A DNA stretch of 64,000 bases from Actinomadura cremea (lineage in GTDB: Bacteria > Actinomycetota > Actinomycetes > Streptosporangiales > Streptosporangiaceae). Below the pieces are notes generated by a model. It was not told where the DNA came from. It saw only the letters and a program-made list of their open reading frames with translations, and made no database searches. Numbering within the stretch: the first letter of the stretch is position 1; every line of letters begins with the position of its first letter. The stretch is from positions 1 to 64,000 of the forward strand of contig NZ_BMRF01000026.1 in NCBI RefSeq assembly GCF_014648495.1, given 5' to 3'. Made by a program: the position numbers and the translations under genes. Shown here piece after piece: positions 1 through 7,331 of the stretch.

Positions 1-464
1 GCCCGGACGACCCCGGCGGGCAGCCCGCCGGACTCGAACCGCAGCACCCGCAGCGACTCGCTCTCGATCGGATCCAGGGCCAGGCCGTCGGAGCCCCGGA
101 CGTCGAGACGCTCCAGGGCCGGGAACGCGCGGAACAGCGGCGAGACGTCCTCGTGCTGGATCCACGACATCTCGGTCTCCTCGAACGTCATGTCACCGAA
201 GAACAGGGACCGCAGGTTCGGGAACGAATCGGCCGCGTCCAGCAGCATCGGCAGCGGGTAGTGGAATCTGCCCGGCCCCCAGTAGCCGATGACCAGGGCG
301 GTCACCGTGGCCGGGTCGACGTTGCGGAGGAACTCCTCCCACTCCTGCGGGAACCGTTCGTCGTAGTCGGTCGCCACCCTCCACGCCACCGGCTCCCCGC
401 GCGGGCCCGCGCCGGACGCGACCACCGGAAGGCCCGCGAACTCGGTGAGGTGCTCGCCGATCAC
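1..464 (-). CDS. STM4015-type leucine-rich-repeat protein, copy C (partial, cut by left edge)
   Basis: This is the N-terminal part of a third member of the local leucine-rich-repeat family; the C-terminus lies outside the window. About 154 codons are visible. They begin with a GTG start whose GTGA overlaps the TGA stop of the copy upstream, so the two are probably translationally coupled. The N-terminus carries the same EFAGLPVV start, the ALVIGYWG strand and the SFPNLRSLFFGD leucine-rich turn as its neighbours. Proteins of this type are named after Salmonella STM4015; their molecular function is unknown. It probably folds as a short LRR solenoid used for protein contact. Identity with the family is clear from the paralogues beside it; function is not. 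Confidence 0.85.
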   Translation of the reverse strand, partial: MIGEHLTEFAGLPVVASGAGPRGEPVAWRVATDYDERFPQEWEEFLRNVDPATVTALVIGYWGPGRFHYPLPMLLDAADSFPNLRSLFFGDMTFEETEMSWIQHEDVSPLFRAFPALERLDVRGSDGLALDPIESESLRVLRFESGGLPAGVVR

Positions 465-1399
465 TCCGACACCTCGATGAAGAACCAGTCGCCGTCCGGT
501 TCCTGCCGGTCGTCGAGGTCGACGTCCACGCCGGGCAGGGCGGCCTCGACCCGCTCCACCATCGACTCGGACAGGAAGTGGTGGGACAGGTCGAGTCGCC
601 GCAGGTGGGTGAGGGGCTGCCCGGCCAGGAGCGCCTCGGCGCCCCGGTCGGTCAGGATGCCCATCGCCAGGCTCAGCGACTCCAGCCGCGCCACCACCGG
701 CGCACCCGCGACCGCCTCGGCGATCTCGTCCTCGATCTGGGCGTCCTCGAGACCGAGGTGCGTCAGCCCCGGGAGCCGCTCGCCGGACAGGATCGGCGCG
801 AGGTCGGCGACGGTCGCGTCACCGCCGTAGCCGTCCTCGCCCAGCCACAGGTCGAGGACCTCCAGGTTCGGCAGGTCGCTCGCCCCCACCGCCCGGACCA
901 CGCCCGCCGGGAGCCCGCCGGACTCGAACCGCAGCATACGCAGCCCGTCATGCTTCACGGGCTCCATGACCAGGCCGTTCCCGCCCCGGACCTCGAAGCA
1001 CTCCAGCTCTGGGAACGCCTCGAAGACCGAAGTGATGTCACCGTGGTTGATCCAGGAGATCTCGCTCTCCTCGGATCTGATGTCGCCGAGGAAGACGGAC
1101 CGCAGCTTCGGGAAGGACGCGGCGGCCTCCACGAGCAGCGGCACGGGGTAGGTGAGGGTCGTGTCGTAGTCGGCGCCCCAGTAGCCGAAGATCAGCGCCT
1201 GGACCTGCGTGGTGTCGACGGATTCGCGGAACCTCTTCCACACGTCCCCGAACGGCGCCTCGTCGAAGGAGGTCGCCACGCACCATGCCGCGTCCCCCGC
1301 GGGCGGCAGCTCCGGGAGATCGTCCGCGTCCTCGCCGAGCCGCTCGTGATCGAACCGGAACGCCGGCAGGCCCGTGTACCGGCCTTCTGTTTCCCACAT
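461..1399 (-). CDS. STM4015-type leucine-rich-repeat protein, copy B
   Basis: A 312-residue leucine-rich-repeat protein paralogous to its neighbours. After an N-terminal part with GLPAFRFD it has irregular LRR strands (LRSVFLGDI, LRMLRFESGG, LEVLDLWLG, LTHLGLED, LESLSLAMG, LRRLDLSHH) and an acidic tail ending DWFFIEVSE. There is no signal peptide or membrane segment, so it is probably cytoplasmic. I chose the ATG at 1399 because a GAGGAG ribosome-binding site lies 10 bases upstream; an in-frame start at 1438 lacks one. Its stop overlaps the start of copy C. Large blocks are almost identical to copy A, suggesting recent duplication or gene conversion. The family has no settled function. Confidence 0.85.
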   Translation of the reverse strand: MWETEGRYTGLPAFRFDHERLGEDADDLPELPPAGDAAWCVATSFDEAPFGDVWKRFRESVDTTQVQALIFGYWGADYDTTLTYPVPLLVEAAASFPKLRSVFLGDIRSEESEISWINHGDITSVFEAFPELECFEVRGGNGLVMEPVKHDGLRMLRFESGGLPAGVVRAVGASDLPNLEVLDLWLGEDGYGGDATVADLAPILSGERLPGLTHLGLEDAQIEDEIAEAVAGAPVVARLESLSLAMGILTDRGAEALLAGQPLTHLRRLDLSHHFLSESMVERVEAALPGVDVDLDDRQEPDGDWFFIEVSE

Positions 1400-1515
1400 G
1401 TCCTGGTCTCTCCTCAATGGATGCGCTCGCCCTATCAAGACGGGCTGACGATCAAGCCGGTTCCGTCCGGTCCGGCACCTTCGAACCGTTCAGACCTCGT
1501 CCGGCCCGGTGCCGG

Positions 1516-2442
1516 TCATTCCGCCACGTCGACGAAGAATCCGCCCTCGTCCTCCGCGTCCCGCCTGTCGTCCAGATCGACCTCGACGCCGGGGAGGGCG
1601 GCGCGCACGCGCTCCACCATCGGCTCGGTCAGGTAGTGGTGGGACAGGTCGAGTTCCCGCAGGTGGGTGAGGGGCTGCCCGGCCAGGAGCGCCTCGGCGC
1701 CCCGGTCGGTCAGGATGCCCATCGCCAGGCTCAGCGTCACCAGCCGCGCCACGACCGGCGCGCCCGCGACGGCCCCGGCGATCTCGTCCTGGATCTCCGC
1801 GTCCTCGAGCCCGAGGTGGAGCAGGGACGGCAGCCGCTCGCCGGAGAGGATCGGCGCGAGGTCGGCGACGGTCGCGTCGCCGCCGTACCCGGCATCGCCG
1901 AACCAGAGGTCCAACTGCTCCAGGTTCGGCAGCTCGCTCGCCCCCACCGCCCGGACGACGTCCCGCGGCAGGCCACCGGACTCGAACCGCAGCACCTTCA
2001 GCGACGCGTGCTCCACCGGCTCCATGACCAGGCCGTCCGCGCCGCGGACCTCGAGGCACTCCAACCCCGGGAACGCTTGGAAGAGCGGCGTGATGTCGCC
2101 GTGGCGGATCCAGGAGATCTCGGATTCCATGTAGGTGATGTCGCCGAGGAACAGGGACCGCAGGTTCGGGAAGGAGCCGGCCGCCTCGACGAGCAGCGGC
2201 ACCGGGTACTGGGCGTGCTCGCGTTCGCCCATGCCCCAGTAGCCGATGACCAGCGCGGTCAGCCGGGTCGTGTCGACGGTCGCGCGGAACCGCGTCCACA
2301 CGTCGCCGAACGGCTCCGCGTCGTAGGCGGTCGCCACCTTCCAGGCCGTCCGTCCGGCGGACGCGCCCGCGTCGGTTGCGGTCCCGGTGCCGAAGACGAC
2401 CACCGGGAGACCGGCGTACTCCTCCAGGGACTCCCCGATCAC
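1516..2442 (-). CDS. STM4015-type leucine-rich-repeat protein, copy A
   Basis: A 308-residue member of the same leucine-rich-repeat family, with the N-terminal EEYAGLPVVVFG segment, the LTALVIGYWG strand, successive LRR strands and the C-terminal VEVDLDDRRD motif followed by a divergent tail. The GTG start at 2442 sits in a GTGA overlap with the stop of the relic gene upstream, the same arrangement as between copies B and C. A 116-base gap separates it from copy B. Predicted soluble. The repeats and motifs are seen directly; a role in protein-protein interaction is only inferred from the LRR fold. Confidence 0.85.
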   Translation of the reverse strand: MIGESLEEYAGLPVVVFGTGTATDAGASAGRTAWKVATAYDAEPFGDVWTRFRATVDTTRLTALVIGYWGMGEREHAQYPVPLLVEAAGSFPNLRSLFLGDITYMESEISWIRHGDITPLFQAFPGLECLEVRGADGLVMEPVEHASLKVLRFESGGLPRDVVRAVGASELPNLEQLDLWFGDAGYGGDATVADLAPILSGERLPSLLHLGLEDAEIQDEIAGAVAGAPVVARLVTLSLAMGILTDRGAEALLAGQPLTHLRELDLSHHYLTEPMVERVRAALPGVEVDLDDRRDAEDEGGFFVDVAE

Positions 2443-2585
2443 TCCGACACCTCGATGAAGAACCGGTCGCCGTCCGGCTCCTGCCGGCCGTCGAGGTCGA
2501 CGTCCGCACAGGGCAGGGCGGCCTCGGGGTCGACCCGCGCCACCGGCAGGCCGGCGAAGCGTTCCAGGTGGTCAGGATGAGTCAA
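2439..2585 (-). pseudogene. Collapsed STM4015-type gene (internal deletion relic)
   Basis: A 48-codon open frame from TTG at 2585 joins two ends of the family: HLERFAGLPVA, which matches the extreme N-terminus of copies A-C, runs straight into RVDPEAALPC-ADVDLDGRQE and the tail DRFFIEVSE, which matches the extreme C-terminus of copy B. The whole central LRR region (about 260 residues) is missing and the reading frame is kept. It still overlaps the GTG of copy A by GTGA, so it could now serve mainly as a translated leader for copy A. Relic status is a firm reading of the alignment; continued translation is a guess. Confidence 0.7.
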
Positions 2586-2597
2586 CGGACGCCCCGA

Positions 2598-2642
2598 TCA
2601 GATCTCGTCGGATTCCAGCGGGTCGTTGAGATCGGCCTCCAC
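2598..2642 (-). pseudogene. Possible scrap of another LRR-gene C-terminus
   Basis: Fourteen codons ending ADLNDPLESDEI-stop resemble the acidic end of the LRR paralogues (VDLDDRQEPDGD). It is preceded by an in-frame stop, so nothing more of the gene survives. It lies between the metQ terminator and the collapsed relic. The match is short and could be chance. Confidence 0.3.
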
Positions 2643-2656
2643 CGCCCCTCAACGAA

Positions 2657-2690
2657 ATGTCCGCCCTGTCCTATCAGGACGGGCGGACAT
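2657..2690 (-). terminator. Terminator of the metNIQ operon
   Basis: An inverted repeat with arms ATGTCCGCCC-TGTCC and GGAC-GGGCGGACAT around a TATCA loop, 40 bases past the metQ stop and followed on the minus strand by ATTTCGTT. Its position between metQ and the LRR array suits a transcription terminator. Confidence 0.7.
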
Positions 2691-2731
2691 ATCGCTGCGC
2701 TTCGGACGAACGCGGGTTCGGGGCTCGCCGA

Positions 2732-3568
2732 TCAGGAGGTGGCGGCGTCCTTTCCGGTGGCGATCAGGACCGAGCCGTTGTACTTGCCCTCCACGAACTC
2801 GGCGACCTCCGGGCCCTGCAGCAGCTCGACGAGCTTCTTCACGCGCGGGTCGTCCTTGTCCTCCGGCAGCGTCACGATGCCGTTGGCGTACGGGTTGCCC
2901 TCGGCCTTCTCGGCGGCGAGCGCGTCGTCCTTCGGCGTCAGCCCGGCCTCGATGGCGTAGTTGCCGTTGATGACGGACAGGTCGACGTCCGGCAGCGAGC
3001 GGGGCAGCTGCGCGGCCTCGAGCGGCTTGATCTCGAGCTTCTTGGGGTTGGCCGCGATGTCCTGCTCGGTCGCGCTCGTCGGGGCGTCCGGCTTCAGGGT
3101 GAGCAGGCCGTTGTCGGCGAGCAGCTTCAGCGCGCGGCCCTGGTTGGCCGGGTCGTTCGGGACGGCGACGGTCGCGCCCTCCGCCACGGCGTTCAGGTCC
3201 TTGACCTTCTCGGAGTAGACGCCGAGCGGCTCCAGGTGGACCGGGGCGATCCACTCCAGGTCGTCGCCCGCCTTCTTCTCGAACTCCTCCATGAAGGGGA
3301 CGGTCTGGAAGTAGTTGGCGGTGACCTGCTGCTCCACCAGCGCCGTGTTGGGCTGGTTGTAGTCGTTGAAGGTCACGATCTCCAGCTCGAGCCCGGCGTC
3401 GGACGCCAGCTCGTCCTTGACGTACTGGAGGACCTCACCGTGCGGGACGGGGTTGACCGCGACCTTCAGCGGCGCGTTCGGGTCGTCGGACGCGCCGGAC
3501 GAGCCGCAGGCGGTCAGGCCCGCGAGCAGTCCGACGGAGGCCAGCGCGACGGAAATCTTGCGAAGCAC
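2732..3568 (-). CDS. metQ: MetQ, methionine-binding lipoprotein of an ABC importer
   Basis: Substrate-binding lipoprotein (278 residues, usual for the NlpA/MetQ family) that captures methionine outside the membrane and delivers it to MetNI. A signal peptide with a positively charged start and a lipobox LTAC places the lipidated cysteine at position 21. The body carries family motifs such as FNDYNQPNTAL, VEQQVTANYFQ, VAVPNDPANQGRAL and INGNYAIEAGL. It is the last gene of metN-metI-metQ, 15 bases after metI, and a hairpin follows. The methionine specificity is inferred from the family and operon, since NlpA-type proteins can also bind related thioethers. Confidence 0.93.
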   Translation of the reverse strand: MLRKISVALASVGLLAGLTACGSSGASDDPNAPLKVAVNPVPHGEVLQYVKDELASDAGLELEIVTFNDYNQPNTALVEQQVTANYFQTVPFMEEFEKKAGDDLEWIAPVHLEPLGVYSEKVKDLNAVAEGATVAVPNDPANQGRALKLLADNGLLTLKPDAPTSATEQDIAANPKKLEIKPLEAAQLPRSLPDVDLSVINGNYAIEAGLTPKDDALAAEKAEGNPYANGIVTLPEDKDDPRVKKLVELLQGPEVAEFVEGKYNGSVLIATGKDAATS

Positions 3569-3583
3569 GACACGTGCCTTTCT

Positions 3584-4240
3584 CTAGCGGTGGGTGAGGC
3601 GGCGGGCGACGAGGTCCCCGACCGCCTGGATGATGAGGACCAGGACGATGAGCAGCACCACGGTGGCGACCATGACGTTGGTCTCGAAGCGCTGGTAGCC
3701 GTAGACGACGGCGAGGTTGCCGAGGCCCCCGCCGCCGACCGTCCCGGCCATGGCGGTGTAGCCGATCAGCGCGATCACGGTGACGGTCAGCCCGGACACC
3801 AGTCCGGGCCGCGCCTCCCGCAGCATCACCTTGCGGACGATCTCGCGGCGCGTGGCGCCCATCGCGTCCGCCGCGGCGATCACTCCGGGGTCGACCTCGC
3901 GCAGCGCGATCTCCACGAGCCGCGCGTAGAACGGGATGGCGCCGATGGTGAGCGGGACGATCGCCGCCTCGTTGCCGATGCTCGTGCCGACCACGATGCG
4001 GGTGAACGGGATGATCGCCACCATCAGGATCAGGAACGGCAGCGACCGCCCGATGTTGACGATGACGCCGAGCACCTTGTTGACCGGCGGCGCGGGCAGC
4101 AGGCCGCCGCGCTCGGTCACGATCAGCAGCACGCCGAGCAGCAGCCCGAACACGGCCGTGAACAGCGTGGCGACGCCCGTCATGTAGAGCGTCTCCCAGG
4201 TGGCCGGCCACAGCAGCGGCATGACCTCGTCCCAGGTCAT
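3584..4240 (-). CDS. metI: MetI, methionine ABC transporter permease
   Basis: Inner-membrane permease of 218 residues with about five hydrophobic segments, the usual size for MetI. The coupling-helix region contains the EAA-type sequence ADAMGATRREIV for docking on the ATPase, and the C-terminal half has the GYTAMAGTVGGGGLG segment typical of the family. The ATG overlaps the metN stop by ATGA, so the two are translationally coupled. Confidence 0.93.
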   Translation of the reverse strand: MTWDEVMPLLWPATWETLYMTGVATLFTAVFGLLLGVLLIVTERGGLLPAPPVNKVLGVIVNIGRSLPFLILMVAIIPFTRIVVGTSIGNEAAIVPLTIGAIPFYARLVEIALREVDPGVIAAADAMGATRREIVRKVMLREARPGLVSGLTVTVIALIGYTAMAGTVGGGGLGNLAVVYGYQRFETNVMVATVVLLIVLVLIIQAVGDLVARRLTHR

Positions 4241-5274
4241 CGGGCGTCCTCCTCGGTGGTCGGGGGCTCGGCGGTCGGGGGCTCGGCGGCGGGTTCGCGG
4301 ACCTCGACCGACAGGCCCGCCTCGCGCAGGAACGCCAGCTGCGCCGCGTTCACCGACGGGTCGCCGGGCAGTTCGAGCTGGAGGCGTCCGACGCGCTCGC
4401 CGGCGATCGTCTCGACGGCCCCGCCGAGGATGTTGACGTCCAGCGAGTACTTGCGGGCCAGCGCGGACACGAACGGCTCCTCGGTGGCGCCGCCGACGAA
4501 GGTGACCTCGACGACGGTCGATCCGGCGCGGGGCTCGGCGGGCGGCAGCGGGAACAGGCCCCGGGCCAGCTCCGATCCCGGACGGGCGAGGAGTTCGGTG
4601 ACCGGGCCGGACTCGATGAACCGGCCGTCGTGCATGACGGCGGCCGAGTCGCAGATCCGCTTGACCACGTCCATCTCGTGGGTGATCAGCAGGACGGTGA
4701 GGCCGAGCCGCCGGTTGAGGTCGCGCAGCAGTTCCAGGATCGAGGCGGTGGTCTCGGGGTCGAGCGCCGAGGTCGCCTCGTCCGACAGCAGCACCTTCGG
4801 GCGTCCGGCCAGGGCCCGGGCGATGCCGACCCGCTGCTTCTGCCCGCCGGAGATGTGCGCCGGGTACGCCCTGGCGTGCTCGGTGAGCCCGACCAGGTCG
4901 AGCAGCTCGGCGACGCGCGACGCCCGTTCGGCGCGCGGCACGCCCATGACCTCCAGCGGGAACGCGACGTTCCCGGCGACGGTGCGGCTGCCGAGCAGGC
5001 CGAAGTGCTGGTGGATCATCCCGATGCCCTGGCGCGCGCGGCGCAGTTCGGCGCCGCGCAGGGCGAGCAGGTCCGAGCCGTCGATCAGGACCCGCCCGGA
5101 GTCGGGACGCTCCAGCAGGTTGACGCAGCGCAGCAGCGTGCTCTTCCCGGCGCCGCTGCGGCCGAGCACGCCGAACACCTCGCCCTCGCGGACGGTGAGG
5201 TCGACGCCGTCGACGGCGGTCACCTCGCGTCCTCGGGCGCGGTAGACCTTTCGGAGTTCTTCGATCTGGATCAC
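4237..5274 (-). CDS. metN: MetN, methionine ABC transporter ATPase
   Basis: ATPase of the MetNIQ importer (345 residues). Walker A GRSGAGKS is at residues 38-45, the signature ISGGQ at 141-145 and Walker B VLLSDEATSALD at 161-172. The C-terminal 80 residues have the spacing of the NIL domain, which in this family binds methionine and shuts the transporter down when the cell is replete. It is first in the operon; the long 5-prime region upstream is described separately. Family and role are secure; actual feedback inhibition is inferred from the domain. Confidence 0.94.
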   Translation of the reverse strand: MIQIEELRKVYRARGREVTAVDGVDLTVREGEVFGVLGRSGAGKSTLLRCVNLLERPDSGRVLIDGSDLLALRGAELRRARQGIGMIHQHFGLLGSRTVAGNVAFPLEVMGVPRAERASRVAELLDLVGLTEHARAYPAHISGGQKQRVGIARALAGRPKVLLSDEATSALDPETTASILELLRDLNRRLGLTVLLITHEMDVVKRICDSAAVMHDGRFIESGPVTELLARPGSELARGLFPLPPAEPRAGSTVVEVTFVGGATEEPFVSALARKYSLDVNILGGAVETIAGERVGRLQLELPGDPSVNAAQLAFLREAGLSVEVREPAAEPPTAEPPTTEEDAR

Positions 5275-5415
5275 AGAGAATCAACCCGTGCGGACAGGCG
5301 CCGCCGGAGGGGCGGCGGTGCGTGCGGATGGTGCGTGCGGATCGGGACGAACGGGGACGCGCGCCGCACGTGCGTGCGGGCGCGGGCTGCCGCCGCGGAC
5401 GCTCGGCCGACCCGG

Positions 5416-5472
5416 TCAGGTGAGGCCGGGCGGGTACGGTGCGTGGCTCAGCAGATGGCGTTCGATGATCAT
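5416..5472 (-). CDS. Leader-like small ORF MIIERHLLSHAPYPPGLT upstream of metN
   Basis: An 18-codon ORF 142 bases upstream of metN and in the same direction, starting ATG and ending in a run of Pro codons followed by Gly-Leu-Thr. Its size and position fit a translated leader peptide controlling the importer. It has no run of Met or Cys codons, so the mechanism is not obvious and it may be chance. Confidence 0.35.
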   Translation of the reverse strand: MIIERHLLSHAPYPPGLT

Positions 5473-5529
5473 GTGGACTCGGCTGTCGGCGTTCGCTCGC
5501 TTCGGGGCGCGAGGCTCAGGCGGGGGCCC

Positions 5530-5619
5530 TCAGCGGTCACACATTCGACGGCAGCGCGCACACCGCAGGGCCCGCGACATCTGCGGGCGGTGCTCCGGGC
5601 ACGGGCGTACGGCGGTCAT
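5530..5619 (-). CDS. Cysteine-containing leader-like small ORF upstream of metN
   Basis: A 29-codon ORF with four Cys codons (positions 7, 20, 23 and 27, the last three near its end) lies upstream of the first leader ORF on the metN strand. Cys-rich leader peptides are known before sulphur genes in actinobacteria, where stalling on Cys codons reports cysteine supply. Whether this one is translated cannot be judged from sequence alone. Confidence 0.35.
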   Translation of the reverse strand: MTAVRPCPEHRPQMSRALRCARCRRMCDR

Positions 5620-5830
5620 GTCAGCAGTAAATCCGCGAACGGCAGATGACGCAAATCAACCGCGAAGCCCCATGAACCGCCTTTCCGCCGGACATCCCGC
5701 TATCGAGGGACGACTCCACGTGAGCACCATCACAACAGGAGAGGATCGTCACAAACCCCCACATCGCCACTCGAACAACGATTCGGTGACGGACGGCTTG
5801 CGAAGCGCTGACGGGAGTGGGCCGGACGGA

Positions 5831-5859
5831 TGAAACCAGACGAGCCGGACCTCTAGAGT
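5831..5859 (+). promoter_or_regulatory. Promoter-like pair before gene 5996
   Basis: TGAAAC and TAGAGT separated by 17 bases fit a housekeeping-sigma promoter reading toward the gene at 5996. Transcription would begin near 5866, just before the hairpin. Confidence 0.45.
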
Positions 5860-5872
5860 GATGCAGGCGCCG

Positions 5873-5896
5873 GGGCCCTCTCTCGCGCGAGGGCCC
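5873..5896 (+). repeat. Leader hairpin GGGCCCTC/GAGGGCCC
   Basis: An 8-base perfect inverted repeat with an 8-base loop lies just after the predicted transcription start of the 5996 gene. It could be an early terminator, an mRNA-stabilising stem or an operator. Confidence 0.5.
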
Positions 5897-5917
5897 TCCG
5901 CCTTGGCCACTGCGCCG

Positions 5918-5954
5918 TGCAACGCCCTGCAACGCAACGCTCAGCCCTGCAACG
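5918..5954 (+). repeat. TGCAACG direct repeats
   Basis: TGCAACG occurs at 5918, 5928 and 5948, with a partial CAACG at 5935. The first three are spaced by 10 and 20 bases, one and two turns of the helix, as expected for a protein binding one face of the DNA. Confidence 0.5.
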
Positions 5955-5995
5955 TTCCATTCGCGACCCCGCCCGCACGATCAGAGGTCCCCCAC

Positions 5996-6565
5996 ATGTA
6001 CGACCACAAGGTGCACGAGGAGTGCCTGCGGCTCCTGCGGGACGGCCTGCCCGACCCCGCCCTGCACGCCTCCGACGACGCGGACGACTTCCTGCCGCTC
6101 GGGGTCGACCGCGACGGCGACGTCGCCGTCGTCACGTTCCTGCAGTGGGGCGACGGCGGGACCGTTCCACTCATCGAGGGCTGGACGTTCCACCAGCGCG
6201 ACGGCGAGTGGATGGAGATCGGCGGCGCCGCGGGCTCGGCCCCCGACGAGCCCCTCGCCCGCCGCTCGTCCGGCGAGATGGGCCGCCACCTGCAGAAGTA
6301 CGGTTCGGGCCGGACGGTGCGCAACGCCAACCGGCTGCTGCCGTGGGGCGCCAAGTGGGTGAGCGAGGCCCGGCTGCGCGCGTCCGCCGAGGTCGTGCGG
6401 GTGCGGGTGGGCAAGCGCCTGCTCGAGGTGCCCCCGCACGGGCACGTCGCCGTGGTGTGGGGCGCCCGCCGCGCACCGGTCGTGGAGGCGCTCGCCGACG
6501 ACGGTTCGGTGCTGGACACGCTCGACCTCGCGCCCGCCCCCGCCCCCGCGCGCCCGGGGGCCTGA
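5996..6565 (+). CDS. Conserved hypothetical protein, soluble
   Basis: A 189-residue protein I do not recognise. It starts MYDHKVHEECL and shows alternating strands (DGDVAVVTFLQW, LIEGWTFHQRD, HVAVVWGARRAP), suggesting a beta-rich fold with a second half like a small beta-sandwich; the last 12 residues are Ala/Pro rich. There is no signal peptide, membrane helix or catalytic motif. It stands alone with its own promoter-like region and is 47 bases upstream of a methyltransferase in the same direction. Coding nature is supported by clean GC-rich third positions. Confidence 0.7.
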   Translation: MYDHKVHEECLRLLRDGLPDPALHASDDADDFLPLGVDRDGDVAVVTFLQWGDGGTVPLIEGWTFHQRDGEWMEIGGAAGSAPDEPLARRSSGEMGRHLQKYGSGRTVRNANRLLPWGAKWVSEARLRASAEVVRVRVGKRLLEVPPHGHVAVVWGARRAPVVEALADDGSVLDTLDLAPAPAPARPGA

Positions 6566-6612
6566 CCGCGCGGCGACGCTTCCGCGCGTCCCGGGCCGGG
6601 CACACTCCCGGC

Positions 6613-7317
6613 ATGGCCGTGACACCCGACTACGACGCCGATCCCGAACGCTTCCGCCTCGCCACGCGGGTGACCCGCCGCTACCTGATCGGCGCGCGCA
6701 GCCTGCACGACCACGTCGCCGAGAAGCTGCGGGCGGCGGGCGCGGCGCGCGTGCTGGACGTCGGGTGCGGGGAGGGCGCGCTGAACGCGGCGCTGCCCGA
6801 CCGGCCGCCGTTCCTGCTCGCGGGCCTGGACGCGTCCGCCGAACTGCTGCGCGCCCATCCCGGCCCGGCGGTGCGGGGCGACGCGGCGCGGCTGCCCTTC
6901 CGGGACGGGACGTTCGACGCGGTCACGGCAGTGAACATGCTGTGCCACCTGGACGATCCGGTCCCGGCGCTGCGGGAGGCGCGGCGCGTGCTGGCGCCCG
7001 GCGGGCTGCTGCTGGCGTCCGCGATCAGCCGCGCCGACAGCCCCGAGCTGGCGCCCGCCTGGTGCCCGCCGCGCACCCCGTTCGACGCCGAGGACGCCCC
7101 CGCGCTCGTGTGCGCGGTGTTCGGGGAGGTCGAGGTCGAACGCTGGGACGCCCCGCTGATCACGTTGCCGCACCGCGCGGCCGTCCGCGACTACCTGATC
7201 GCGCGGCAGGTCGCCCGCGCCGACGCGGAGGAGGCCGCCGCCCGCGTGCCGACGCCGCGGCCGGTCACCAAGCGCGGCGCGCTGGTCGTCGCCCGCCGCC
7301 GAGACCTCGCCCGGTGA
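6613..7317 (+). CDS. Class I SAM-dependent methyltransferase
   Basis: A 234-residue methyltransferase of the UbiE/Methyltransf_11 type. The SAM-binding glycine loop is VLDVGCGEGAL, followed by the acidic AGLDAS strand end, GDAARLPF with the acid that contacts adenine, and the post-II FDAVTAVNMLCHLDDP segment; REARRVLAPGGLLL is the typical motif after strand 4. Substrate cannot be told from sequence. It ends 14 bases before the convergent response regulator. Confidence 0.88.
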   Translation: MAVTPDYDADPERFRLATRVTRRYLIGARSLHDHVAEKLRAAGAARVLDVGCGEGALNAALPDRPPFLLAGLDASAELLRAHPGPAVRGDAARLPFRDGTFDAVTAVNMLCHLDDPVPALREARRVLAPGGLLLASAISRADSPELAPAWCPPRTPFDAEDAPALVCAVFGEVEVERWDAPLITLPHRAAVRDYLIARQVARADAEEAAARVPTPRPVTKRGALVVARRRDLAR

Positions 7318-7331
7318 ACGGGGCGGGGGGG

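Larger units (their letters stand above)
5275..5995. other. Long divergent intergenic region upstream of metN
   Basis: Seven hundred bases without a convincing long gene separate metN (minus) from the hypothetical gene at 5996 (plus). It holds two leader-like small ORFs on the minus strand, a promoter-like pair and hairpin on the plus strand and a set of TGCAACG direct repeats, all listed separately. I looked for the conserved core of SAM-I and SAM-IV riboswitches and did not see it on the minus strand. Confidence 0.7.

Noticed and set aside
2657..5245. A very long open frame antisense to metNIQ
   Set aside because: GC-rich codon use leaves antisense frames open; it has no family match, is rich in Arg/His/Gly/Val-type antisense composition and covers three well-supported genes.
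5621..5932. A 103-codon minus-strand frame in the metN upstream region
   Set aside because: Codon pattern is unlike the neighbours, it overlaps the promoter and hairpin of the plus-strand gene and has no recognisable motif.
5275..5995. SAM riboswitch before metN
   Set aside because: I could not find the conserved core of SAM-I or SAM-IV elements on the minus strand; a covariance-model search would settle this.
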